Source: DP-36 sp036004365 (lineage in GTDB: Bacteria; Desulfobacterota; Binatia; UBA9968). From it: a stretch of DNA of 12,862 bases. The number at the start of each line of letters is the position of its first letter. Position 1 is the stretch's first letter. The notes below the pieces were generated by a model. It did not search any database, was not told where the DNA came from, and saw only the letters and a program-made list of their open reading frames with translations. Location: positions 1-12,862 of the forward strand of contig DASYRN010000027.1 of the NCBI GenBank assembly GCA_036004365.1, in the 5' to 3' direction. The translations under genes and the position numbers were made by a program. Shown one piece after another: positions 7,175-12,862 of this stretch.

Positions 7175-7978
7175 TCACTGGATGAAAAGGGAGCCAGTAT
7201 TAAAGTTCTTTTGCCTCATCTCTTCGATCAGTTTTTCCCTCTCCTTGGTTAATTGATTGATGCGGTTTCTCAGTTCGCTCAGTTCTCTTTCCCTCTCGGA
7301 ATAAGCTGGAGGCGGGCTATCCACGCGGGGAATGACTCCGCCAGGTTGGAGTTCTGTGGTCGTAGGAGGGGCACCTGTAAAAGGAGACGGTGTAGAGAGC
7401 CTGACTGCACCAGCATCGCTGGGTCCCGCTGGATTGTACTGGGCATCGCGTAGACGTGAGTTAAGATCTTCGGTGCGCGCTCGGATCGCCTCCTCAGTGT
7501 CGAGCAAAGAAGGGTCACGGCTACTGGCCCCTCTCGTGAGGGAGTAGCGCTCCATGGCTGCTCTAAGCTCCTCAGTGATCTTTAAGACTTTGTTCCTGTA
7601 TTCGTTTTCCTCCCTGGCCCTTTGTTCTTCAGAACTGAGCGTCTTCTCCCCGAGATTGGTCCCGGGTCCCGGGCTGGCGGCAGTCTTCTCTTCTTGGCTT
7701 GTTCTCGCGGGCTGTGACAAAGGTTCCGCGGCGCTCGGCAGTCGTAGCCCCTGGGTCTCGTTGACCCCTCCTTTTACGATGGTTTGAATCTGATCTCGGG
7801 AGATGCCGATCTCGCCACCCAGCCCTTGGAACTTGATCATCCCTCCCTCTTCGCGGTAGCTCTCCACTGCGATTCGCCGGCCATTCTTTAGGACCAAGGT
7901 ATAGTCAGCAAATAGGTAGCCCGGCCAAACGAGAAGGACTAGAAGACCAAGTGGAATCGGTATATGTAAACGACTCAT
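7175..7978 (-). CDS. Exported coiled-coil protein of unknown function
   Basis: The protein has 267 residues and I do not recognise the family. Residues 1-24 form a signal peptide with likely cleavage LFA|DYT. Residues 25-67 look like a small beta-rich domain (LVLKNGRRIAVESY, then GMIKFQGLGGEIGISRDQIQTI). Residues 80-112 are Pro/Ser/Gly-rich. Residues 115-180 are helical and charged (EEQRAREENEYRNK, EELRAAMERY), followed by a Pro/Thr/Gly-rich stretch (183-225). Residues 226-256 form a strong coiled coil (ERERELSELRNRINQLTKE). No cysteine lipobox is present, so the product is probably periplasmic. It is divergent from the VWA gene and shares its promoter gap. No ribosome-binding site precedes the ATG, and a TATATT box ends 6 bases upstream, so the mRNA may be leaderless. 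Confidence 0.8.
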   Translation of the reverse strand: MSRLHIPIPLGLLVLLVWPGYLFADYTLVLKNGRRIAVESYREEGGMIKFQGLGGEIGISRDQIQTIVKGGVNETQGLRLPSAAEPLSQPARTSQEEKTAASPGPGTNLGEKTLSSEEQRAREENEYRNKVLKITEELRAAMERYSLTRGASSRDPSLLDTEEAIRARTEDLNSRLRDAQYNPAGPSDAGAVRLSTPSPFTGAPPTTTELQPGGVIPRVDSPPPAYSERERELSELRNRINQLTKEREKLIEEMRQKNFNTGSLFIQ

Positions 7979-7984
7979 AGGCTA

Positions 7985-8014
7985 AATATACCACTTCGGA
8001 CTTCTCACGGGCAA
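7985..8014 (-). promoter_or_regulatory. Possible sigma-70 promoter, minus strand
   Basis: Read on the minus strand, TTGCCC (8014-8009, four of six -35 matches) is followed by an 18-base spacer and TATATT (7990-7985, five of six -10 matches). Only 6 bases separate the -10 box from the ATG at 7978, so transcription would begin at or next to the start codon. Confidence 0.45.
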
Positions 8015-8029
8015 ATGAGGAAGAGATGA

Positions 8030-8058
8030 TTTACAGCCTTTCGAATCCATGTTATTTT
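8030..8058 (+). promoter_or_regulatory. Possible sigma-70 promoter for the VWA gene
   Basis: TTTACA (8030-8035, five of six -35 matches), a 17-base spacer and TATTTT (8053-8058, four of six -10 matches). A start of transcription near 8065 would lie after ATG 8049 and before ATG 8082. This is one reason for choosing 8082 as the start of the gene. Confidence 0.45.
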
Positions 8059-8081
8059 CCCTTTGCCGCCACCATCTCTTT

Positions 8082-9341
8082 ATGAGCCGTTCTCTCTGTC
8101 GAACTTTTTCGCTTTTGCTGCTCGGACTTTTCCTAGTGCCTTGTGCAGCATGGGGCGCGGAGCCCAAGGTCCAGATCCAATCGCCTAAAGATGGCTCCAG
8201 AATTGTTCAAGATCAGGAGCAGGTCTTGGTAACCGGCAAGGTTTCTAGGCAGGGCGATCGCACACCTAATGTGGATATTATGTTTGTTCTCGACGTGTCG
8301 GGTAGCACCGTCAATTATGCGGGAGTCAATCTAGACGATTCGAATCTACCACCTTCCAATTCTCCAGGATCGGGATGGCCGCGGATCGGCATTTTCGGCG
8401 GCGGCTTCGGTATAGGTGGCCCGCCGGCGAGAGATTTAAGAAATTCCATCCTGGCTGCCGAAGTAGCGGCATCTCGGCGGCTTCTGTCCCAACTCAACCC
8501 GGAGACGACCCGGGCGGGGTTGGTCACGTTTAGCCAGGACGCCAGGCTCGTTCAGCCGCTCACCCGTGATTTTGAGAAAGTGAAGCAGTCGCTAGATGAA
8601 GTGCTGGTCGCTGGCCCTTCCGGTGGGACCCATATGGCCGCCGGCATCCGCCTGGCAATCAAGGAGTTGGCCGGACTGGGGTTGAGTGAGCGGAGAGCGG
8701 ATGCGGTCAAGGTTCAGTTTCTTATGACCGACGGCTATCCCACAATGCCCATTGGCGGGGGAAGGAGGCTTACGACTGAAGATACCGATTTGGCCATTAA
8801 TGCTGCCCGTATCTCAGGCAAAGCAGGCATCAAAATTCATGTGTTCGCCCTGGGCGAGGAGGCCCTCTCCTATCCTGGAGCAGCCGTTGGGATCGCAAAG
8901 GAGAGCGGCGGGATCTTTACTCCTTTGGCTAGGGCTGCAGATATCCTAGCAATTTTAGAGAATGTCTCCGTGGTAGGGGTAGACTACGTGCAGGTGTTGA
9001 ATGAGACTATCGGACAAAGGGCGTCGCATCTCCGCTTAGGGGCCGATGGTTTTTTCTCGTCTTCGATCCCCGTGGTCGAGGGGATCAATCGGATCCAAGT
9101 TGTCGCCCGTGCCAGTGACGGGGCAATCGGCCGGGACTCGATATCCATTTACTATCAGCGCGGGCAGCAGCGCTCGCTCGATTTAGAGGTTTTTCTTGAG
9201 AGAGAGAAAAGCCTCAAGCTCGAAGTCGAGAGGCTAGGCAGAAGCAAAGAAGATATCCAAAGGGAGATCGATCGCAGCAGGGAAGAGGGCCTAAGGCGCT
9301 CTCAGCAGCCGCCTCCCGCAACCGAGGGGCCACCTCGATAA
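8082..9341 (+). CDS. Exported VWA-domain protein with Ig-like flanks
   Basis: The protein has 419 residues. Residues 1-25 form a signal peptide (hydrophobic LLLLGLFLV, cleavage near AWG|AEP). Residues 29-57 look like the first strands of a bacterial Ig-like domain (VQIQSPKDGSRI, VLVTGKV). The von Willebrand factor A domain covers about 64-295 and has a full metal-ion-dependent adhesion site: Asp71-x-Ser73-x-Ser75, Thr183 and Asp217. A Gly/Pro-rich insertion (about 86-116) follows the first strand. Residues 300-358 return to an Ig-like pattern (DGFFSSSIPVVEGINRIQVVARASDG). Residues 366-406 are a charged coiled coil, followed by a Pro-rich tail. VWA domains with this site bind protein ligands through a metal ion. 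ATG 8049 would add 11 residues but lies upstream of the predicted transcription start; neither start has a clear ribosome-binding site. The ligand is unknown. Confidence 0.88.
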   Translation: MSRSLCRTFSLLLLGLFLVPCAAWGAEPKVQIQSPKDGSRIVQDQEQVLVTGKVSRQGDRTPNVDIMFVLDVSGSTVNYAGVNLDDSNLPPSNSPGSGWPRIGIFGGGFGIGGPPARDLRNSILAAEVAASRRLLSQLNPETTRAGLVTFSQDARLVQPLTRDFEKVKQSLDEVLVAGPSGGTHMAAGIRLAIKELAGLGLSERRADAVKVQFLMTDGYPTMPIGGGRRLTTEDTDLAINAARISGKAGIKIHVFALGEEALSYPGAAVGIAKESGGIFTPLARAADILAILENVSVVGVDYVQVLNETIGQRASHLRLGADGFFSSSIPVVEGINRIQVVARASDGAIGRDSISIYYQRGQQRSLDLEVFLEREKSLKLEVERLGRSKEDIQREIDRSREEGLRRSQQPPPATEGPPR

Positions 9342-9347
9342 GTTTTT
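9323..9347 (+). terminator. Possible intrinsic terminator at the end of the VWA gene
   Basis: The stem CGAGG (9323-9327) pairs with CCTCG (9333-9337) around a 5-base loop. Five bases and then TTTTT (9343-9347) follow. The hairpin overlaps the last codons of the VWA gene. The stem is short and the T run is slightly displaced, so this is only a candidate. Confidence 0.35.
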
Positions 9348-9370
9348 ACACTCAGCGGAACAGAAGACTG

Positions 9371-9400
9371 ACTCCGCGGGCTAAAACGCTACGGAGTTTT
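9371..9400 (+). terminator. Second possible terminator between convergent genes
   Basis: ACTCCG (9371-9376) and CGGAGT (9392-9397) form a 6-bp inverted repeat with a 15-base loop, and the right arm runs into TTTT (9397-9400). The T run is on the plus-strand side, so it would stop plus-strand transcripts that pass the VWA gene. It overlaps the exbD stop codon. Confidence 0.3.
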
Positions 9401-9811
9401 CTTCTCCGCTTCAGCCGCTATCGCGATCTCCGATGCGCCAGCCCTCTTGACGATCGACAAGACCTTGACCGCCTCACCCAAGAGCACATCTTTATCACCC
9501 CTCAAAATCACGATCTTGTCAGGACTAGCGTCAAGGGTCTCCTTGAGCGTGGATTCTAGATTCGCCTCGGTCACCTTTTTCTGATTGACAAAGATTTCAC
9601 GCTTGGGAGCCAGCGTCACCGTGGTCCCTCTGGGTTCAGACTGTGTGGTTACTGCCTTGGGGAGATTGACTTTACCTCCCGATTCGATGATCGCCGAGCT
9701 CGTGATCATGAAGATAATGAGCAGCACCAAAAAGATGTCGGTAAGCGGTGTGATATTGATCTCCGACATAATGTCGGAGTCGTTTTCCCTGTTCATTGGA
9801 GCCATGGCCAT
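9389..9811 (-). CDS. exbD: ExbD/TolR-type energy-transducing protein
   Basis: The protein has 140 residues. The N-terminus is cytoplasmic, then comes the family motif SEINITPLTDIFLVLLIIFMI, with Asp25 at the start of the single membrane helix (about 26-42). In ExbD/TolR this aspartate is essential for using the proton motive force. The periplasmic domain (about 45-133) has the usual strands (TVTLAPKREIFVNQKKV, KIVILRGDKDVLLGE). The frame is open back to 9922, but those residues are antisense to exbB coding sequence. Translation should start at ATG 9811, because GAGG (9823-9820) lies 8 bases before it. It is 13 bases after the exbB stop and is the last gene of the minus-strand operon. It could equally be called tolR-like; exbD fits the tonB neighbour better. 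Confidence 0.93.
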   Translation of the reverse strand: MAMAPMNRENDSDIMSEINITPLTDIFLVLLIIFMITSSAIIESGGKVNLPKAVTTQSEPRGTTVTLAPKREIFVNQKKVTEANLESTLKETLDASPDKIVILRGDKDVLLGEAVKVLSIVKRAGASEIAIAAEAEKKTP

Positions 9812-9819
9812 AAACTTTT

Positions 9820-9823
9820 CCTC
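9820..9823 (-). promoter_or_regulatory. Ribosome-binding site that decides the exbD start
   Basis: GAGG on the minus strand lies 8 bases upstream of ATG 9811, just beyond the exbB stop. It sets the start at 9811 rather than at the first in-frame ATG at 9922. Confidence 0.7.
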
Positions 9824-9824
9824 G

Positions 9825-10445
9825 CTAGCTTGTGTTCTGAAGAATTTTTCCAACCTGGATGCGGAACAGCCCATGGATGTTGGCGATCCGAGTCTGAAAG
9901 TAGTTGTAAAAGATGAGGGCAATGATGGCTACGCCTAGGCCGAGCGCTGTAGCGACCAGCGCTTCGGAGATACCTGCGGCTACTACGGTGAATCCTCCCG
10001 TGCCCACGATCGCCATGTTCTCAAAGGATTTGATGATGCCCACCACGGTGCCGAGCAACCCTATGAAAGGCGCGCTGCTGGCTACCGTTCCCAGGATCCA
10101 GAGGTGTTTCCTCAGCTTTTGTGTTTCCTCAAACATCGCTTCGGTCGCGAAAGCGCTCGCCGATTCAAAGTTTTGATTGCCCTCTCTCGAAATGACGTTG
10201 AAAAATATCCTGCCTGCCGGGGAGTGGGAGTTCTGTCTGCAGATGGCGATCGCCAAATCTCTTTGGCCTTTCTTTATAGGCTCTAAGATGGAATCGGCGA
10301 TTCTTAGAGTTACGGAGCCGATATTTCTGAGCGACCAGAGCCGCTCCAACACAACCGCTACGCTGATCACGGACAACAAAATCAACGGATAAGTGGCAAG
10401 CGCTCCTTGGTGGATGATCTGGACTAGGTTCAAGCCTTGTTGCAT
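9825..10445 (-). CDS. exbB: ExbB/TolQ/MotA-type proton channel protein
   Basis: The protein has 206 residues with three membrane helices at about 17-37, 114-138 and 160-184. The family signatures are APFIGLLGTVVGII in the second helix region and GISEALVATALGLGVAI in the third, with Glu160 in its usual place. ExbB forms the inner-membrane ring around ExbD; together they convert proton flow into movement of TonB. The frame extends to an ATG at 10490, but AAGGA at 10457-10453 sits 7 bases before ATG 10445. Starting there gives a normal ExbB N-terminus (MQQGLNLVQIIHQGA). It lies 97 bases after the tonB stop. That gap is AT-rich and could hold an internal promoter (TTGATT, 16 bases, TAATCT), but the match is weak. 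Confidence 0.94.
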   Translation of the reverse strand: MQQGLNLVQIIHQGALATYPLILLSVISVAVVLERLWSLRNIGSVTLRIADSILEPIKKGQRDLAIAICRQNSHSPAGRIFFNVISREGNQNFESASAFATEAMFEETQKLRKHLWILGTVASSAPFIGLLGTVVGIIKSFENMAIVGTGGFTVVAAGISEALVATALGLGVAIIALIFYNYFQTRIANIHGLFRIQVGKILQNTS

Positions 10446-10452
10446 AAGAGAA

Positions 10453-10457
10453 TCCTT
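10453..10457 (-). promoter_or_regulatory. Ribosome-binding site that decides the exbB start
   Basis: AAGGA on the minus strand lies 7 bases upstream of ATG 10445. It supports 10445 over the upstream in-frame ATG 10490, whose 15 extra residues look unlike ExbB. Confidence 0.7.
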
Positions 10458-10542
10458 TGAGGAATTTGCCAGAAGATTACCTAAAAACAATATTAAATCA
10501 AGAAAGCTTAGTGGAGGAATAGAGAAAGGGGACCTTGGACTT

Positions 10543-11550
10543 CTATCCTCTGAGGCGTATGGAGACGGTAAATCGAATGATCAGAGGTTCCCCGGCAAGT
10601 TCTTTCAAAGTTTCGGGTATGGGAGGAAATGGGGAGGCTTTTTTCATTGCCTCGAGGGCGCTCTCATTGAGTCTTGAGTCGCTCGACTCCAAGACCTCCG
10701 CTTGGGTGAGCTTCCCGGCTCGATCCAGAGCAAAGCGGACAGTTACTTTTTGAACCCCCGAGACTCCGTCGGGATATCGCCATACCGAATTGACCCTCTT
10801 TTCCAACAGCTTGAGATATTGGTTAAAGTCCGCGCTTGGTGCTCCTCTAAGTCCGGCGTAGCTTCCGCCTCCAGTCCCAACACCGGTTCCGCCTCCAGTT
10901 GTTCCCATCCCTGTTCTACTACCTCCGGGGACACCGTAGGCTCCAGGAGCGGTTCCTGTTCCTTTGAGTGCACCTGAAAGCTGTGGTCCTTCTTTAAGGG
11001 CTTTGATACCGGCCGTATCACCGACGCCCTTGAGGGAGGCAAGATTTTTCTGGCTCATGTCTGGCTTCACGGCCGAAGGAAGGTTTCCTGAAGGTTCCTT
11101 CATTGGAAGCTGGACCAAAGAGTCCGAGGAAGACTCTTTTGATGGCGGCTCCGGAGGACGGCTTGCTCCAACCAAGACCTTCGGTCCAGGAAGCACGGGA
11201 GTCTGCGGAGCTGGGGCAGATTCTTCGCTCGGTGTGCTGGCATCTGGTGAGCCCACCTCGAGTCTTCCTGTCCTTTGTCGTGGAGGCGCAGGATTGCCAT
11301 ACTTGGGAGAGGTGCGCGGGCCACCAGGGCCTCGGTCAGGCCCTACGCTCTTATCTGGAGAGTTCCCATCCCTCATCTCCAGGAGTTGGATCGGAATGGA
11401 GATGTTGCTTTCTTTTGCCGGGAAGTTTCCCACACTTAGGGCTAAGTAGAGAGCCATAAGGTGAATGGCCAAGGAAGGAAATAGGAAAGGACTCCTAAAC
11501 AGTGAGTGGAGTCCCAGTTCCCCCCAACTCTCGAAAATCTCTTTTGTCAT
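10543..11550 (-). CDS. tonB: TonB-family energy transducer
   Basis: The protein has 335 residues. A short cytoplasmic N-terminus leads into one membrane helix (about 22-42). That helix contains Ser26-x3-His30 (SLAIH), the spacing of the essential Ser-x3-His motif of E. coli TonB, which contacts ExbB/ExbD. Residues 60-140 are rich in Pro, Ser and Gly. Residues 193-236 are a very Gly-rich linker. The TonB C-terminal domain is about 240-335, with VNSVWRYPDGVSGVQKVTVRF, LDRAGKLTQAEVLESSDSRLNE and the marker ASPFPPIPE. In the family this domain binds an outer-membrane or periplasmic partner and pulls on it. The ATG is 2 bases after the lipoprotein gene stop, with a weak GTAGAG ribosome-binding site. 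The linker is rich in Gly rather than in the Pro-Lys/Pro-Glu repeats of enteric TonB. No TonB-dependent receptor is in the window. Confidence 0.9.
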   Translation of the reverse strand: MTKEIFESWGELGLHSLFRSPFLFPSLAIHLMALYLALSVGNFPAKESNISIPIQLLEMRDGNSPDKSVGPDRGPGGPRTSPKYGNPAPPRQRTGRLEVGSPDASTPSEESAPAPQTPVLPGPKVLVGASRPPEPPSKESSSDSLVQLPMKEPSGNLPSAVKPDMSQKNLASLKGVGDTAGIKALKEGPQLSGALKGTGTAPGAYGVPGGSRTGMGTTGGGTGVGTGGGSYAGLRGAPSADFNQYLKLLEKRVNSVWRYPDGVSGVQKVTVRFALDRAGKLTQAEVLESSDSRLNESALEAMKKASPFPPIPETLKELAGEPLIIRFTVSIRLRG

Positions 11551-11552
11551 CT

Positions 11553-12704
11553 CTACTTACCCGGGATGGACATCTCTTGGGGGTCGAGCCGGGAAGATGG
11601 GATCTGATCCTGCTTAGACAGAATTTCTAGTCCCACGGCGCTTACGTCCCGCCGTACGAGTCGGCCCTCTTCGTAGTAAGACCAGAGATCGATCAATCCG
11701 TCCCCGTTGAGATCTTTTTCCTCCTTGAAGACGACGTCGCCCTCCTTTGTAGTATCGTAATAAACCCTAAGGTCGATTTTACCCTCTCCGTGGGTATCTC
11801 TTTCCAGTTTCGCAATACGGCCATCTTGATAGATGGCGCGGAAACTCACATGCCCAGTGCCATTTTCGTCCCGCTCCTCTCGGGCGATCTTGTCGTTCTC
11901 GTAATAGTAAGCAGTGTCGGGTCTTCCATTCCCCTTAGTATCGGTTTCACGACGCACTAGCTTCCCATCATTGAAATAACTCCAGGTGTCAACTTTTCCA
12001 TCTCCATTGGTGTCCTCCTCTTGCCGTATGATTTCGCCTGGCTTGAGAGGGTTGTAATAGATCCAAAGGTCCGGAACGCCGTCTCCGTTGGCGTCTCTGA
12101 TCTCTACATTTTTAAACGGGCTGGTCGGCAAGTTAGGCAAACTCTCTTTCTTGCCTAGAGAAGCCACGGCCTGGGGTTCGTCCTTCTTGACGACCGGAGG
12201 TTCTTTTTGTGTTACGGGGATTGGTTTTTGGGGTATTTGAGGCAACTCCCCCCCTTTTTGCTGTGGGGAGTTTGCACCGGTGGCTTCCAGCTGAGCTTCC
12301 AGATTTCTTTGCCGCTCGATCTCCTGCTCGATCTGGGTTTCGAGTTCTCTGTCTTTTGCTTGTTCCGACTGGATCCTCGAGTTGAGCTGAGCATAGTGTG
12401 CGTCGGCGGTGAAGATTCCGGCGAGCAGTCCGATAACCAAGCCTCCTCCTGCCCCATAGGGGCCTCCGATAGAGCCGCCCATGGCCAGCCCTTCCATCAT
12501 CTTCTCCCAGATGTATTGGCTCCGTTGTGATCCTGTGGGTTGGGATTGGGTAGCCGGCTGCGAGAGGTTGGGTGGGGTCGAGGACGGTGGCATATTAGGA
12601 TAACCGGCGGGGTGCGAAGTCGAGCCGGGGGGATACTGCACGGGTACAGGATCACAACCTGCCAGAAGAAGAAGGACTAGCGATGCCAATCCGACCTTAG
12701 CCAT
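11553..12704 (-). CDS. Lipoprotein with glycine zipper and EF-hand-like repeats
   Basis: The protein has 383 residues. It has a lipoprotein signal with lipobox LAGC (Cys17) and Asp at +2. In E. coli Asp at +2 retains a lipoprotein in the inner membrane, but that rule does not hold in all phyla. Residues 20-60 are Pro/Ser/Gln-rich. Residues 72-96 carry glycine at every fourth position (72, 76, 80, 84, 88, 92, 96), a glycine zipper that could enter or oligomerise in a membrane. Residues 103-142 are a coiled coil and 150-195 a Pro/Lys-rich linker. Residues 201-352 hold six repeats that combine a DxNGDGxxD calcium-type loop with a Y-Y-x2-G-K/R-L-x-R-x-E hairpin. GGGAG at 12718-12714 is a good ribosome-binding site, 9 bases from the ATG. 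I cannot name the family. It is encoded 2 bases before tonB and probably works with it. Confidence 0.82.
   Translation of the reverse strand: MAKVGLASLVLLLLAGCDPVPVQYPPGSTSHPAGYPNMPPSSTPPNLSQPATQSQPTGSQRSQYIWEKMMEGLAMGGSIGGPYGAGGGLVIGLLAGIFTADAHYAQLNSRIQSEQAKDRELETQIEQEIERQRNLEAQLEATGANSPQQKGGELPQIPQKPIPVTQKEPPVVKKDEPQAVASLGKKESLPNLPTSPFKNVEIRDANGDGVPDLWIYYNPLKPGEIIRQEEDTNGDGKVDTWSYFNDGKLVRRETDTKGNGRPDTAYYYENDKIAREERDENGTGHVSFRAIYQDGRIAKLERDTHGEGKIDLRVYYDTTKEGDVVFKEEKDLNGDGLIDLWSYYEEGRLVRRDVSAVGLEILSKQDQIPSSRLDPQEMSIPGK
11652..12095 (-). repeat. Six tandem EF-hand/MORN-like coding repeats
   Basis: This segment encodes lipoprotein residues 204-351. The loops begin at Asp204, Asp231, Asp255, Asp279, Asp303 and Asp331, giving spacings of 27, 24, 24, 24 and 28 residues. 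Loops 1, 2 and 6 are canonical (NGDG followed by Asp at position 9). Loop 3 has Asn, loop 4 Thr and loop 5 Glu at position 5, and loop 4 also has Ser in place of the final Asp. The residues between loops form short aromatic hairpins resembling MORN/YwqK-type repeats. Confidence 0.8.
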
Positions 12705-12706
12705 GC

Positions 12707-12862
12707 CTATCGACTCCCTGTTACTTGCGTTCCTTTTGTCGCGATCTTTCCTGTCTCGGATTCCTTAGGACCAATGGGGGTAGTCATGCTGGCAAGCTCG
12801 TCCTGAATAGAACCAAAGAGTGAAGGGGCCGTACTGGGCTCCAACTCCAGAACCTGCTCCTG
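12707..12862 (-). CDS. C-terminus of an unidentified protein (partial)
   Basis: One minus-strand frame is open from the right edge to TAG at 12709-12707, giving about 51 residues (starting QEQVLELEPSTAPSLFGS, ending GTQVTGSR). The other two minus-strand frames hit stops before this one. The tail is polar, Thr/Ser/Gly-rich and without recognisable motifs. The stop lies 2 bases before the lipoprotein ATG, the same spacing as between the lipoprotein and tonB, which suggests this is an upstream gene of the same operon. The ribosome-binding site for the lipoprotein gene would lie inside it. Its function cannot be judged from this piece. Confidence 0.5.
   Translation of the reverse strand, partial: QEQVLELEPSTAPSLFGSIQDELASMTTPIGPKESETGKIATKGTQVTGSR

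Noticed and set aside
8049..8081. Start of the VWA gene at ATG 8049
   Set aside because: It would lie upstream of the predicted transcription start, and the signal peptide is of normal length from ATG 8082.
9812..9922. N-terminal extension of ExbD to ATG 9922
   Set aside because: The extra 37 residues overlap exbB in another frame and do not resemble ExbD. A good ribosome-binding site precedes ATG 9811.
10446..10490. N-terminal extension of ExbB to ATG 10490
   Set aside because: A strong AAGGA site sits 7 bases before ATG 10445, and the extra residues are not typical of the family.
10446..10542. Sigma-54 or strong internal promoter before exbB
   Set aside because: A TGGCAAAT stretch was considered, but the GC half at the correct spacing is missing. 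The sigma-70-like TTGATT/TAATCT pair is too weak to list.
10964..11449. 161-codon plus-strand open frame
   Set aside because: It is antisense to the Pro/Gly/Ser-rich part of tonB. Low-complexity coding sequence often leaves such mirror frames open.

Overview
The window looks like chromosomal DNA of a Gram-negative, type IV-piliated bacterium, most likely from a deltaproteobacterial-type lineage (Desulfobacterota or an allied candidate phylum such as Methylomirabilota or Binatota). This rests on gene order and protein style: pilO-pilP-pilQ runs directly into aroC-aroK-aroB-(TPR)-aroQ, an arrangement I associate with Geobacter-like genomes. The phylum is an inference; no rRNA or other marker gene is present.

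Left block, plus strand, 1-7166. The 3' end of pilO is followed by pilP (4-nt overlap) and pilQ, the outer-membrane secretin of the pilus machine. Next come a small exported BamE/SmpA-like protein and a shikimate-pathway cluster: aroC (chorismate synthase), aroK (shikimate kinase), aroB (3-dehydroquinate synthase), a small TPR protein and aroQ (type II 3-dehydroquinate dehydratase). Several junctions overlap (GTGA, TTGA, TAATG, ATGA), so translation is probably coupled. A nested palindromic repeat sits across the aroK/aroB junction and seems to have rewritten the end of aroK.

Middle, 7175-9341. Two divergent exported proteins lie here: a coiled-coil protein on the minus strand, converging on aroQ, and a von Willebrand factor A protein on the plus strand. 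The short gap between them carries two plausible sigma-70-type promoters facing outwards. The minus-strand one would give an almost leaderless mRNA. The plus-strand one decides the start codon of the VWA gene.

Right block, minus strand, 12862-9389, read right to left. The end of an unidentified gene, a lipoprotein with an uninterrupted glycine zipper and six EF-hand-like repeats, a TonB, ExbB and ExbD form a tight operon. It looks like a proton-motive-force-driven envelope machine. No TonB-dependent receptor, TolB or Pal is visible, so its partner is unknown; the lipoprotein and the VWA protein are the obvious candidates. This is the least explained part of the window. I see no tRNA, rRNA, CRISPR array, insertion sequence or phage gene, and no gene-free stretch longer than about 100 bases.
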